This document shows positions 37,101 to 49,660 of a stretch of DNA of 64,000 bases, piece after piece. Position numbers and translations under genes: made by a program. Source of the stretch: Elysia chlorotica (lineage: Eukaryota; Mollusca; Gastropoda; Plakobranchidae); contig RQTK01000338.1 of assembly GCA_003991915.1 (NCBI GenBank), positions 60,742-124,741 on the forward strand. The letters run 5' to 3'. Under the pieces are notes generated by a model that worked only from the letters and a program-made list of their open reading frames with translations, had not been told where the DNA came from and searched no databases. Within the stretch, counting starts at the first letter, position 1, and each line of letters begins with the position of its first letter.

Positions 37101-40100
37101 TAATGGCTTACCACTGTGATTTCTCCATGGGTGTACGCTTGAGTGAACTCCAGTAGCTTCCCTTTGGCCGCTTTCTCTGAGAGCCTGGCCTTGACCAGTT
37201 CTTTCTTCAGCTGCTCCGCCTCTTTCTCTCTGAAGGACAAAATCCATACAGACAGTAGATAATATTTAATTTCGTCAGGTAATTTTATTACTAATATATG
37301 TATTTAAATTTATCTCTTTTTTAGTGATTCAAAGAGCCTGATTACAGTTGAAAACTTTCGCATGTCATAATTTTGTACAGCAAAAACAACCATGAGTAAG
37401 TTATCAAAAACAGCTGATAACTGTGAAAGGTACTATAGGAAAAAAAATTAATATATTATTGTGCCTTTAAATGTCTTCTTTGATTTGGAGTGTTAATTTC
37501 TGCACAATGTAATAAGCTAGAAAGACGATGGGCTATAATTATTCTCTCCATCTCTTTGAATCAAAATGAGGACACCAAAATTCAGCTTAATATTATATAT
37601 ACCACAAAAATAAAATCATAGCCCCCCATTTCCGAGAAGCTGTAAAAAAATGCAAACCTCCTGAAGAGCTGTTATTATTGGTCCCTACTTTTTATTTTTG
37701 TTTATATTGATCGACCACCACATAATTTTGCAAACCTAAAAAAAAAAAAAAATGTATATGCCAAAGTGAATTTATTTTTGTTTATATTGATCGACCAACA
37801 CATAATTTTGCACACAAAAAAAAAATGTATTCGCCAAAGTGATTGTTCAATGCAGACCATACAAGTAAAAGAAAAATGTTTTCAAAAAGTTACGTTTTTG
37901 GTTCTTCACATTTGATCTTTGTATATCTGATGGGGTGATCCAAATCACTTTTGATTCCAATAAAGTGTAAAAAAAAATTTTGAACGCCTGATTCTAGAAC
38001 TGCTGCAATTTTGTTTATATTGATCGACCACCACATAATTTTGCACACCTAAAAAAAAAAAAAAATGTATTCGCCAAAGTGATTGTTCAATACATACCAT
38101 ACAAGTAAAAGAAAAATGTTTTTAAAAATTTACGTTTTGGTTCTTCGCTTTTGATCTTTATATATCTGATGGGGTGATCCAAATCACTTTTGATTCCAAT
38201 AAAGTGTAAAAAAAAACCTCGGAACGGACGGCACAGCGATAGATAGATAGATAGATAGATTCTAAACATTTTCAAACTTTCACAATGATCCAATTTCGCT
38301 ATCCTGCAAAAGTATGTGTACCACAACACCCTGAGTGTCTGACCCTCATCACTAGCAGCTATTAGAGGTCTTGTTATAACAGGCCACATGATAAAACAAA
38401 GACAAAAGATAATGGAGTCTGCACTGAGGTCCAATCATAGTTCTATCCTAGATTTAACAAGCCAATGAGTGATCAGAAAACTTTGTATCCAAGGGGTGTG
38501 ATTCGTCATGCATTATTGTCGTGTGAAAAAAAATTTATTAAGGTGTGAGACATCATCCGTTTTTGTCATGTGAAAAACCTTTATTAAGGGGTGAGACATA
38601 CCTTTTTTCCGAGTCCTCAAGTATCGCAGCAGCCAGGATCTCTGCCTCTCTGGCTCTGTGTTCCATGAAGACGCGTTCCTCCTCTGTCTGTAGAGTTAGA
38701 ACAGCCACTTGAACAAACAGATGTATCACTCTGCTACGATTTTGGCATAACTTATTTTTACTACTTATGAAGTAATCAATAAAAACTGTTTTATTTCCTT
38801 ATTTCAGCTTAATATTGGACATCATTTTTCTCATACGATAAAGCAAAAACCTATTAGCACATTTTAACCTGAAAGTTTAGTTACACTACCTCTTTTTTTT
38901 TACAATGATATATCACTTGCATTTTGGCATGAGTCTAACTTATGTCATAATTGTAGCACAGTAACTATATACTGAAATGTAAGCCGTTCAGTGTTTTTCA
39001 GGCATAAGTCCCTAATATAAGTATTGAGCTAAAGCCCTCTAATTAACATAGAAAACTACTCTATGTTGACCTATTTCAAAATTTTAATTGAAAATGATTG
39101 TCTCTTGGTCTAGACATGGTGATTATAATTTTTAAACCTCTGAACACTTTCACATCGCATGGTTCAAGGCCTATTCCTTGAGTGCCCATCATTTTATAAC
39201 ATTTTTGTCTTATGCTCTCTATAATTCTATAATGCCATTTATTTAACTTAAATTTTAAAACATAAAAAAAAAAATTATTTTTTTTCAAAACTTAGCAGCT
39301 AAACAACTAAACAGCGTGCCAGCTGACCTTGATGGCTGTGAGTTTGATTCTCTGCACCTCTGCCTCTGCCTCAGCAGCTTTCTGTGTGAGCAGACGCGCC
39401 TCCTCGTCTAGGACTGTCATCTTCTCATGGAGAAGTTCGGCAGTCTCCTCCGATCTCACCTAAAATGACAGAAACTTTTAGTCAAATATGCACTGGGTGG
39501 GACTTTGGCTGCTCTATGATAGCCATAGGCAAAAAAATATGTGATAAAATAGAATCTTTTTGTCAACTAGGCACTAAGTGTGAATTTGGTTGATGTAAGA
39601 GAGCAATATGTAAAGAAGAAAAATGATAAAACAGAGATGTTTTGTCAACCACACACTGGGTGGAACTTTGGCTAATCTACAATTCAAGTTAAAAATGACA
39701 AAACAGTCCTTTTCTGACCTCCTCATCTCTCTCTCTCATCCTCCCGCTTCCTCCCCCTTCCCACCAGCCAAAGCATCCTGTATGAGTTTTGTCTTCTACT
39801 GAAACTTAAGGTACCTACATATTTCCTCCTCTGATCCCTTCTCAACCTCCATCTCTCATCCTCCCATTCCCACCATCCAAGACGTCCTGTGTGAGTCTCG
39901 TCTCCTTCTGCATCTGAAGCCTCCTCTCCAGTATGTCCTCCATCCCTTTCCCCCACCCTACCCCTCCAAGATTCATGTGTGAATTTTTTTCCTGCATCTA
40001 AAGTTACCTCGAATTTAGTTCCTTCTTCTCTGACCCACCTCTCAGTCTTCCTTCTTTTCTCTTATCCTCTCCCTCCCACCAACCAAGGCATCCTGAGTTA

Positions 40101-43100
40101 AGCTTCATCTCCTCCTGCAACTGAAGCAACCTCCTATTTCGCATTCCCTCTCTCTATCACCCTCCCCCTTCAATTTCCACTCTCCCACCCACCAATGCAT
40201 CTTGTGTTAGTTTCGTCTCCTCCTGCATCTGAAGCAACCTCCTCTCCAGTTCCTCTTTCTCGTTCTGGGCCTCCTCTCTCAGCTGTTTCTCTTTTGCCAA
40301 TCTTGCTTTGTCCATCTGGCAGAGAAAAAGTCAACAAAGAGTTAAAAATTCATTTAAAGCCAGGTGTGAATTAATTTTTTAAATCACAAAGAATACTCAA
40401 ACACTTAGAACATATAATAAACTATTTCTTAACGTCATAATAGTATTAGAAATAAAAATGACAAGCACTCCAGTAAATTTTATGGGTAACACTAACAGAA
40501 AATATTATAGAGATGAAATAATTATAGAAAAGAAATTGAGAAGATGGCCAAAATAGATTGTTTACTCTTGAGCACTACGTTTTGTGTGGAATTACCCTCC
40601 ATCATTATGAAAACAACAAATAACTGATGACTCACATGCTTGCGTCTCTTCTCATCCTGTGCCTGCTGCTTCATCTGCTGGATTTCCATCGAGTCTGGCT
40701 TGCGCCTGCGCATGTAGAGGGCATGGTTGCCCACACACAGCTCCAGAATCTGACAGTGGTGAATAAGAGTTTATTGAATGATATTCTCATTGATAAGGTA
40801 TATTAAGAGAAACTGGAAGGTAGAGAGGGGGGTGGGGGGAGGGGTGTGACTGAGGGAAAGTAGATATGGAGAATGAAGCAAGGAGGTAGGTAAGGAAGGA
40901 GAAAGGGAGAAATAAATAAAATGAGAGGGATGATCAAGATAAAGACAGACAGACGATAAACAGTGAGTCAAAGACAAAGGCAAAAAAAAGAGAAAGAGAC
41001 AATTAAAGATAAAATGAAATACATAACAAGATAGATGGACAGTAATATTCCCTAGATAGATAGAGAGATAAGAAGGTAAAATAAATTTAGGTTTGCATTA
41101 GTCTTACCAGCTCGTTGATTCTTGGCTTGGGCGCGTAAAATATAAAGTCTGGTTCTTTCTTCCTTACATTCTTTATGGTAAACTGATGAAAGAATGTAAA
41201 AAAAAATCATGATAAAAAAAAAATATTTGCTGAGATCAGCCATGCCAGTACTAAATATAAACAAAAATTAGATATGGGAAAGGGTAGTTGACAAGGACAT
41301 CATAATGTTACAAACTTTCTCACAGTTCTTGAACTAAATGACTATTATGAATTGATACTTATTGGTTAATTTATAAATGAACTCAAAACAATGTGGCAAA
41401 TTTTGTCACCATTTCAAATGAATTTGAAATGTTTGTGACATGTATTAACAAAACAAAGAAAGTTAAAATGGAAACAGTTTTCTCCTTACCTTTTTATCTT
41501 TGAATGAAATGTTTTTGATTTCGCTCCACGGGAAAGCTACTTTTGGTGTGAGTCGATTTTCTCTGTCGTAAACTCCGACACTGCGAGAGTCAACCCCAAT
41601 CCAAAGATCAGTGTTTTTCTTATTCTGGTCGAGTTTCAAGATGAGAAAAACAAAAAATGATTTTAAATGTGACAGTTGAGAGATGAGAGAGAGAAAGGTT
41701 GAAGGAAATTAAAAGATTCAAAAAGGATGATTGATTAAGACAGACAGAAATTGATACAACAAAAAGGTAATACCTCTCTTAAAAATATATACATAAGCAC
41801 ACGCAAAAAAAGCTGAAACCATGTGGATATCTTGAACAGAATTTAGTGACATATAACTGTCTCTGACTTTTTCCTATCACTTCGCACACTAGTTGTGCAC
41901 GTTGATAAGCTTTTGTGCCAGTACATCCTTGCATTAAACTGAACACCTTCCATTTCAAAATAATAATATAAAAGCTTTTAGAAATTGACCTTTTATAAAC
42001 TTTAACCCCCCACGCCCCTCATTCAAAATAGTGCACACACAAGGAATAGGTCTTGAATCATGTGTTGTGAAAAGGTTAAAGGGAAACTTACTTTGATTTG
42101 AAAGTAGTTGACACCATACATCTCCAGATCCTGTGCAATTTTCAAGTAGTCCATCTCTGCCTCATCACTGAAACAGAATAAATAATAAATAAATATTTGC
42201 CGCCAACTGAGGAGTGGAAATAGTGACTCAGGAGCAACTTTTTATCACTTTCACACTCCTTGGTCTCACAAAGAATTCTATACAAAAATGTAGGTTAAAT
42301 ATTCGAACATTAAGCCCCCTGTTAAACAGTCAGGAGCATAAACAACTAAGCTTTCAAGTTGTATTGTTATTTTTTTGTAACATTTTAGGTGTTATATTAT
42401 AAGCTACAGAAAAAGAGCTGGACGCTGAATATACAAGGTCAACACTATAAAGACAGACTCCAAGACTCAAAAAGTAAGGGATGATACTGGACAAATAAAT
42501 TTTTGACCAATCATGGAACTCGCATAGCTGCCAACTTTTGAAAAAGCAAATACAGATTTGCAGTGCCACTAGTCACTGCAAACCTAATTGATGGCCAAGT
42601 TTATTAGGTTCAGCTATCAATATTGACTGAAACACAAGCTTACACATAACTTTAAAAACTACAACAAGCACTAGTGTTATTTAATAAATTCTGAATACTA
42701 AATACATATACATACTGGTTGGCTGCTATGGATTCAAACTGCAGACTTCCTGATTGGAGACAAACCCTCTACCCCCCCCCTCGACACTTAACTTTACGGA
42801 AAATTGGCATCAGTGATAGGTATAGACCCCCACAATCAGACAGTAGAATAATTAAAAATTTGAAGACTTGTCGACAGGTTTGATGATATTCAATAATGAC
42901 ACTCGAAAGAAATGAAGAAACTGACCTGGTCATTCCTCGTCTCTCGGCGTACCAGAACTTGATCTTCTCCTCCCACATGGCCGGTGTCATCTAGAGGTGT
43001 GGGGGGGGGATGGAAGAAGAGGAAGGAACAAAGTGAAGATGGGTGAGACTTTATGAGTATTGAAAAGTAGAAAAACCTGCATATGGCTCAAGTTCCATGC

Positions 43101-46100
43101 TGTTTCAAAAGAACAACACAAAAATTTATGACTAAGAGGTTTCTTTCCTGTATGAATAATTTCAAGTGAACATTCCATCAGTGACAATTTTACATGCTCT
43201 GACTATATGTGAGACCTTTGAGTTGGTTGCGTAACATCCAACATCGTGCCACAAGACTACTGTCCGACAAATTTATGTGCTGCCACACAGAGACAGTGTG
43301 GGGGTACCATGACTTTTGTCTCAGCTGGTCACATAATACTAACCCCGACCCAACCAGTAGGAGATGAAATCGGGCAAATGTCAATGTACAATTTGTTAGG
43401 AGGGGTTTTTCCTAAAAACCTGTAACTGATTTTTAACTAAAATGTACTATAACGCAAGATTGTTTTAGAGATTTCCAACTATTCTATCATCTAACCACAA
43501 TGGCAACTGCAATTAATTTTTATAGCTGCCAACCCACGTCCATCATTGGCAATGAAAGGGTTTAGTTAAAGTTTTAACTTTTTGTTTAAGCCTCTTGATT
43601 CCCTGCCAAATATAGATCCGCAGCAACTCCCCTCCAACTGGACTTTTTTTTGGCGAGTCCTCTTCAACTCGGCCCTGGTCATGCCGACGGCTTTTATCTC
43701 GGCGTTGGTGCTTCATTGCCAAGTTTGCTTCAGGTGGTCAATTTTTTGCTTTCCTCGAGGATTCTACTCCAGGACTTGCCTTGTGATGTTGGATACAGTA
43801 TTTCAAAATGTGTGGCCTATACACCCCCATTCGCTCTTTCTAACAAAAGTGTTAAAGAAATTAAACTCTTGACAATCTCCGTAACACATACCTGATACTG
43901 GTCTAACACCCTCTGCGGGAGAAGATCATCAGAGGCCAGCATGCCAGGTTGGTAGGTGGCTTCGTCATAGTCGCCATATTTGGCCTGAACTGCAAAGGCT
44001 GCCAGCAGCACGGAAGCTTCAGGAGGACAGTAGATGTCCATGTTAAGGATAGACTGTTTCACCTGTAGGGAGAAACACATATGGAGGGACTAATTATTTA
44101 TTATTTATAAATGGCAAAATATGTAAGCAGTGATGCCAACTGGACCTTTATTTTTTTTACTGAACTTTTTCGTGAAAAGTGACATAGAATTTGACATTAC
44201 AAAAACATAACCCTTCCACAAACCTTTACTGAACTTTGCCAACTTTAAAAAAAAACCTGAAAATCTGTAAATTTACAGAAAATTAACATATCTGTGTTAT
44301 GGCAGTTGTTTTCCAACAGGCAAAATCAGCTGTTAGCACAATGAAGAGTTAACAACATTCTCTTTGGTTATCCACCCACCCCTAAAAAAAAAAAACAATT
44401 TATTACAATTCTCATTGGGTGTATCTATGTTTCTTGAAAACCCCAAAAACATTTTGTATTAGAATATTGCTGAAACACTTTTTTTGGCAATTAATTATTT
44501 GATAAAGACAAAAGCTACACAGTAAAGGCTATCTCAAAATCACCGAGTGCAATAGACACGAATACAACTAAGTGTATCCGTACGCCATATAGATCTATGA
44601 GAATTAACCACATACCTGGAGAAAGAAAAGGTGCTGCGTTATCTCCTGGACCAGTTCCTCCATCACATCTTCTGGATAGAACTTGGCCAGGAATGTGAAC
44701 TGGATCTGAGACTCTTTTGAAACGTTCTGGTCCAAAACCTATGGATGGTAACATCAGACGAAGAGTTTTTTTTTAAACAGCATAATAGTTGATACCAGTA
44801 GAACATTTGGAAAAGATATTGCAGTATTGAAAAAAAAGTACTTAACATAGCTTTAGAAAACACACTTTAAAACACAGGCACTATAGAAAGTTTCTTATAA
44901 AACATAATAAAACAACAACAACAACAACAAATCATAAAGGGTGTTTGATTCAATTCTTAAATGCCTTTTTGATAATTGTAAAATTTTCAAAATGACCAAC
45001 ATACTGTACTTATTATTAACTCAAGTAGAAATATATTATAAATATATAAACATATATAATGTATGTATATATAATATTTGTTTTGTTTTGTTTAATGTAT
45101 AAAGACTTCAGTAAAGTATCACAATTACTTTTTAAAAATTTATCAAAACTCATAGATACAATCAGGATATTTAATTGTTGGAATAGGGAGTTTAAAGTTA
45201 TTTTTTTGTAGTATAGATATTTTTATTCATCCTGAAGTCTTTACAGGAAATTAAAAGTCTTACCTTTTTTTCAAACTTAAGCCAGGCCACATAACCCTTT
45301 GAGTCGACATACTGAAGGCCAAAGTACCACGTTTCACGCAGGCCAATGGTTCTGCACACAAGCTCAAAGAGTTCCTTCCCTGTTGTTTTTGGCTGTAGAG
45401 GAAAACATAATTTTTCATTTCACGTTACAACATATTTTGGCACTGATATTCTGTAGCCATAGGCCTGTGTATACCCTATTAATATATATTACATTTAATT
45501 CCCTAGAATGGTACATTACTTTGGAAAATGGATAACTCATTAACTGCGTACAGATATTGGAAACTCAGACAAGTTTTAATTACACTCAGGATTTTTTCTC
45601 TTCACCATATTGTGCTGATAATTTTGCTACAAGTTTCATTATTTGGAAGCAATTTAATCAATTATAAATCAACTTTTACTTTTCACCCTAAAGGTAAATA
45701 ACTTTGAATGCTAATAAAAAAATATCTTAAGAAAGTAAATGTATCTTTATTACTTTGAAAACTGAATTACAGATTCCAGGAAGGGGGCAATATAGAAATC
45801 AAAATAAAATTCAATCACTTTATACAGAGATTGAGATGTTAAGTTCAGTTTTTGGGTTACCTCTATTTCAAATTCCAGCTCAGCATCCATAGTTGTGACC
45901 TTCACAGCTAGGTGCTTGGCCGCCCCTTTTGAGGACTTGGTCATTGTCATCTTCGGCATTGAGAAGAGCTCTGTGGTGGTGATGCATCGACCACCAAATC
46001 CTAGTTTTCACCTATTTGTTTTGTTGTTACTTTCATCCAGCTGTTAATTATTTCTAACAGGAGCCCTCATATTTTTTAGTGAATGATTCATAATCAAGGT

Positions 46101-47136
46101 AAGGTCATCATGTTACAAAAATTAATCTTATTCACTTTTCCAGTTTTCTCAATCTCTTAAATGGCCTTCAAGTTTTACATCTGAAATATAAAAAAAAGAA
46201 TTAGAAAGAAAGTAAAATTGCAGTTCTAAAAGTGTTGCACTTGCTAACGTTTGTTTAGTATGATTTACAATGTAGCAATCTTGATGCTCATTGTATCCCA
46301 CTCACAGATGCTGAGAATGTAGAGGCCTGATTAAAATTAACAAATAAGAAATTTGATCTTATATGGTCCATAACCATACAGTTTATAAATTCTTTCTTGG
46401 AGATTCAGAAAGATCTGACAATATTAATTCCAATTAACAGACTACCTCCAATTTACTGGCCATTCTATTTATAGTTAGACTCTAGAGATAGATCTTTAGA
46501 AATTAATTTGCCTTGACTGAGTGTACACTTAAGTTTGGATTCAAATCTGAATTTTACCTTTCATAGCTTTAAGTTTAACTGAGAAAAACAACAACCATGA
46601 ATGAAAGAAATTTTGTTTTATGTCCTGCATGCGATTGGACAAAGAAGATGTATTAAGCCTAATTTTGATCAATGTCAGTGCGCTTCTATCCGGCAGCCGG
46701 ATAAATTTATCATCATCATGAGTCCGTCAACTGACAGTGACATTTATAGGGTTTTGCCTATTGGTCTGGCAGCTGGACGCACTACAGGGTTTTGCTAGGT
46801 CTAGATCTAGCCACTTCCAATATTAATTTTATCGGCACAAAAACATAATAAGTGTTAATAACAAAATTAACAACTAATTAAATGCCCGTCTAGGTAGCCT
46901 ACATAAGATCTACCCCCGTCTAGACTCCATAGATCTATATTTTTTTAATTACCCTTTGTTTAGGTGAGGAACGGAATATTTTCGTCTTGTCTTTTTTCTA
47001 CATGACATACCATGTCATCCTTGTATCTTTCTGAGGTAGAAATTAGAATGATGAGATGATGTGATACTCGTTTCCTCCCTCTTACACTCCACAGCAGTAG
47101 GCTTTAATTATCATGTACCTTACCGAAAGCGGCCAT
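34165..47136 (-). CDS. NF2: Merlin (neurofibromin 2), complete, 17 exons
   Basis: Merlin is a FERM-domain tumour suppressor linking cortical actin and membrane proteins to Hippo signalling. Exons in transcript order: 47136-47124, 46000-45861, 45392-45264, 44738-44616, 44062-43892, 42990-42926, 42167-42092, 41624-41490, 41182-41108, 40749-40636, 40315-40193, 39459-39328, 38687-38602, 37229-37112, 36847-36711, 34958-34799, 34215-34165. All are GT/AG and in phase, giving 615 aa (human about 595). Marks: [65 protein letters not shown], then a long Glu/Lys/Arg coiled coil. The C-terminus is [12 protein letters not shown], which separates merlin from ezrin/radixin/moesin (those end in an IDEFE type). 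The Ser518 counterpart is Ser539 in [10 protein letters not shown]. The start at 47136 (ACAATGG) adds 18 residues; an internal ATG at 45959 is the alternative. Confidence 0.95.
34982..35205 (-). repeat. Main-family SINE in merlin's last large intron
   Basis: Shows 'catcagcactataatggctc', 'ggccacataatactgacacc' and 'gacccaaccagtaggg'. It starts only 24 bp upstream (transcript sense) of the 34958 exon acceptor. Confidence 0.8.
35664..35908 (-). repeat. Main-family SINE in merlin's last large intron
   Basis: Shows 'actatattgtggacaggccc', 'ttttatgtgctgccacattt', 'catattatactgacactgac' and a tRNA-like head at the right end with 'ctcccaattgggagacc'. Confidence 0.85.
36050..36710. repeat. Minisatellite built from the 3' end and donor of merlin exon 15
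   Basis: Units of about 105-130 bp each contain 'acaaac' (the donor, read on the other strand) followed by 'ctctctttctccatctcca', the last bases of the exon at 36711-36847. Diverged copies have that junction near 36136, 36238, 36368, 36477 and 36587; the genuine junction is at 36710/36711. Units also share 'attgacagcccccagtgtct'. Confidence 0.9.
37688..38215. repeat. Tandem duplication in a merlin intron
   Basis: The stretch 'tttatattgatcgaccacca', an A run, 'tgtattcgccaaagtgattg' and 'gatggggtgatccaaatcac' is present twice in full (about 37765-37975 and 38010-38212), with a further partial start at about 37690. Copies are very similar, so the event is young. Confidence 0.9.
39465..39715. 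repeat. Short tandem array next to the acceptor of merlin exon 12
   Basis: Three diverged units of about 85-95 bp share 'gtcaa.ta..cactgggtgg' and 'actttggct' followed by 'aaaaatgacaaaac'. The first begins within 10 bp of the acceptor at 39460. Confidence 0.65.
39750..40192. repeat. Minisatellite built from the 3' end and donor of merlin exon 11
   Basis: Four diverged copies (near 40076-40140, 39955-40025, 39867-39935 and 39758-39830) match the end of the exon at 40193-40315. Shared parts are 'cccacca.ccaaggcatcct', 'tttcgtctcctcctgcatct' and 'gaagcaacctcctctcca'. Read on the - strand the third copy still resembles [17 protein letters not shown], compared with the exon's [18 protein letters not shown]. 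Confidence 0.85.
42015..42078. repeat. Dispersed repeat, copy 2
   Basis: 'aaaatagtgcacacacaagg' then 'ttgaatcatgtgttgtgaaa' and 'aggttaaag'. Ends 14 bp from the donor side of merlin exon 7. See the copies at 33775-33848 and 39133-39190. Confidence 0.6.
42527..42660. repeat. Unnamed dispersed repeat shared with 56882-57025
   Basis: Shares 'gcaaatacagattt', 'agttcagctatcaatattga' and 'cataactttaaaaa' with the second copy, over about 140 bp. No terminal features seen. Confidence 0.75.
43214..43385 (-). repeat. Main-family SINE fragment in a merlin intron
   Basis: Shows 'tttatgtgctgccacacaga', 'accatgacttttgtctcagc' and 'cgacccaaccagtaggagat'; the head end is missing. Confidence 0.85.
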
Positions 47137-47488
47137 TGTTGTTATCACTCAATGTTAAAATCACGGAAGTGCTTGGAGTAAACGAAACAAAACATTATTT
47201 AAGTATAGGATCCCAAAGAAAAACAATCAGCTGGTTCACCAATGATATTATGTGTCTCTGTGATAAAATAAAAAAAAAAATTAAAAAAAAAAAAATAAAA
47301 TAAAAAAAAGAAAGAAAAGATAAACGCAGCAATCGATATTCTCCATAATTAAAGCTGGATTTTGTTTTTTGCAAAGTGACGCGGATATTTAATACATTAA
47401 GGCTGTGCGCGTATCAATGTATTGATGTAGATTTATGTACAAGTTGAACTAGATCTAAATCTATTTCATGTATATCCGTACAATGTAG

Positions 47489-47728
47489 ATGAGTTGGTTT
47501 AACGTGCAATGTCAGCACTATATAGGCTATATGTGGACTGACCCCAAGACGGACGTCTGCCAATTTTATGTGCTGCCACACACGAAACAGGTCGAAGACT
47601 CTTGTCTCAGTCGGCCTCATTTAAACTGACACCGACCCAACCAGTAGGGGGCGAAATCGCCAGGGCTCGAACCACGGACCTCCTGCGTCGGAAGCCGATG
47701 TTCTACCCCAGGGCTACCATGCAGTGGA
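47489..47728 (-). repeat. Main-family tRNA-derived SINE, well preserved
   Basis: The best copy for reading the family. The tail 'gttggtttaacgtgcaatgt' is at the left; the tRNA-like head is at the right. On the - strand the head starts GGTAGCCCTGGGGTAGAACA and has GTGGTTCGAGCCC as B box. It lies about 350 bp upstream of the merlin first exon. Confidence 0.9.
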
Positions 47729-48250
47729 TGTTGGTTAAAAAAACAAAACAAATTGCCAATGTCCGAGGCATGTGAAATTTTGTACATGAAACATTTTTGG
47801 TCCATCTAACAGTAACATACAGCTTTAAAACGCCCTGCTAAAATAGGTCTACTGCGGAGCAAAGCGTACTGGCCACTGTTACGGTGCTAGACTGAGTTGT
47901 TACTCAGCTAATAGCTGGGGCTCTGTTCAATAGATCTACTATTTTTAGTTGTTTTTTTTCTTCCGTTTTATTTTTTGAATCCCAGCCTAGGCACAAGGAT
48001 CGTTTTTAAAAAATTCTATATGGTCTGCCAGTTGTATCCGGACTTTCTAAAACGAATGCACACCATTGCCTTGATCGCCAGGCATAGAATGGAAAGCATT
48101 TATAAACTGAGACATTCTGATAAAACTACCCACAAGTCGGCAAAACACAAACATTTGTTACTTTGACTGGGGGTTAAAAAGATGCGTAAGGGGGAAAAAT
48201 ATTATGGTTTCAAACGAAGATGTGGTGTCTTGATGTAAATGCTTAAATCA

Positions 48251-48877
48251 GTGTAAGGCCGGCTACAGAGTGACGCTTGAATTTATCGACGCTTTAAGGA
48301 ACTTGAAATCCGCGCCGATCAGCTTGGTGTGAACCCCACAGGGTAGACGCCTAGACGCCGATTATGACGTGTGGCGGCTAGGCAAAATTAGCCTACTGCA
48401 TCGTCTGAAAACTAGTGCGAAGCTACAATACAAATACATGCAGTAAAAAATTATTTATGAGATTAAAATTAATTAAAATTTAAAAAATAAAAATTAAATG
48501 CCCACAATACATTATTTTTTTTTAATTTTAGTTCAAAATCAAATTCTGTCCGCGAGGTCCCCTTAATTTTTGTACGCTGATTACAAAAATCTAATCAGTT
48601 TTGTTCTAGGTGAAGCCTACGCTCCGCTATGTCCATTTAAAAAATCGCCCTAGTCCAACCCGTGACGTCACACATTTGATGACGATGGTCCTTCTCAAGT
48701 TTTCGGCGTCGATAAGAATTGTTTCTGCATTCTTATAAAGCCGATGCTACCGAAGCCCACTTATCAGCGCTCACAAGGAGCGGTGACTCTGTGGGGTTAG
48801 TTGAGTTTTATAGGGGAATTCTTATTCCGATCGGCGCTCATCAGCTTTCGGCTTTCACCCTGTGGTCGCCCTTACAC
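48251..48877. mobile_element. Non-autonomous DNA transposon with GTGTAAGG termini
   Basis: The 5' end GTGTAAGGCCGGCTACAGAG and the reverse complement of the 3' end, GTGTAAGGGCGACCACAGGG, form imperfect terminal inverted repeats, continuing into GTGA. Length 627 bp, no coding sequence. Termini of this kind occur in the ISL2EU/PIF-Harbinger neighbourhood, but the target duplication is not clear, so the superfamily is open. Confidence 0.7.
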
Positions 48878-49114
48878 TAGTAGCAACGGTGACTCCTTTT
48901 ATTTCTCTGAATGGTAAAAGCGTGAAAATTGTTAATAAAAAAAAAGGGTCGGTTAGAAGTAAAACAATATATATAGCAGTAGATCCATATGTACAATTGT
49001 CACAATTAAATTTTATCATATACATCAGAGTCTTTTAGAAACCTTAGTATGCGAGGTCTAACATAAGTAAATTTTATTCTCTCTTGTGGTTTTTACCTAA
49101 TTTAATGTATTATT

Positions 49115-49250
49115 GCTTACCGTCCAACGTCAGCTCTATATAGGCTATTTTATGGACGAGTCCCAATGCTAACGTCTGATAAATTTGTGCTCTGCCACAC
49201 CGAGAAACCATAATTCTGTCTCACCCGATCACAATTTACTGGTGAAATAT
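49115..49250 (-). repeat. Main-family SINE fragment
   Basis: Shows 'accgtccaacgtcagctcta', 'tataggctattttatggacg' and 'ctctgccacaccgag'; it abuts the LINE relic. Confidence 0.7.
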
Positions 49251-49254
49251 CGAG

Positions 49255-49660
49255 CAGTCAACCAAAATGTGACTTATGGATAACTGACAGTTCCAGTTAT
49301 GACACTGTGGAGACTCTTCACCTCTCAGTAGGAAGGCGAAGGTAAAATGAGAATGTCCAGGGCCTATCTCCTCTTCTTGCCTGAGACGCCCCCGCCCTTA
49401 ATGTGGTTGAACACAGTGAAGTTTGTTGTTTGTCACATTATTCCATGGCGCTTTCCAATTATTGTCTCTTATGAACTAATGAATAATTGCCTTTGTACAT
49501 GCTTCTGTATATGTTTCAGTTCGACCCCAATCTTGTTGAGCTCATCAGCCATTTTAATTTCCCTCAATTCCAACATAGCTGGGAATCCAGCAGAGAGTAG
49601 TTTTCTCACTATTAATTTTCGTTGTAGTTCGTCGAAATGTTCTGTTGAGTTCAAATACGT
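49255..49660 (-). pseudogene. LINE ORF2 relic: RNase H and C-terminal zinc-knuckle part
   Basis: Read on the - strand in shifting frames: TTLCWIPSYVGIEGN (RNase H motif), KMADELNK, then NNKLHCVQP, IGPGHSHFTFAFLL and PPQCHNWNCQLSISHILVDC. This order is usual at the C-terminus of LINEs with an RNase H domain. At least three frame changes; only this fragment remains. It may or may not be kin of the LINE at 25260. Confidence 0.7.

Noticed and set aside
46601-46798. 65-aa ORF between merlin exons 1 and 2
   Set aside because: Wrong strand for merlin, no motif, no splice context.
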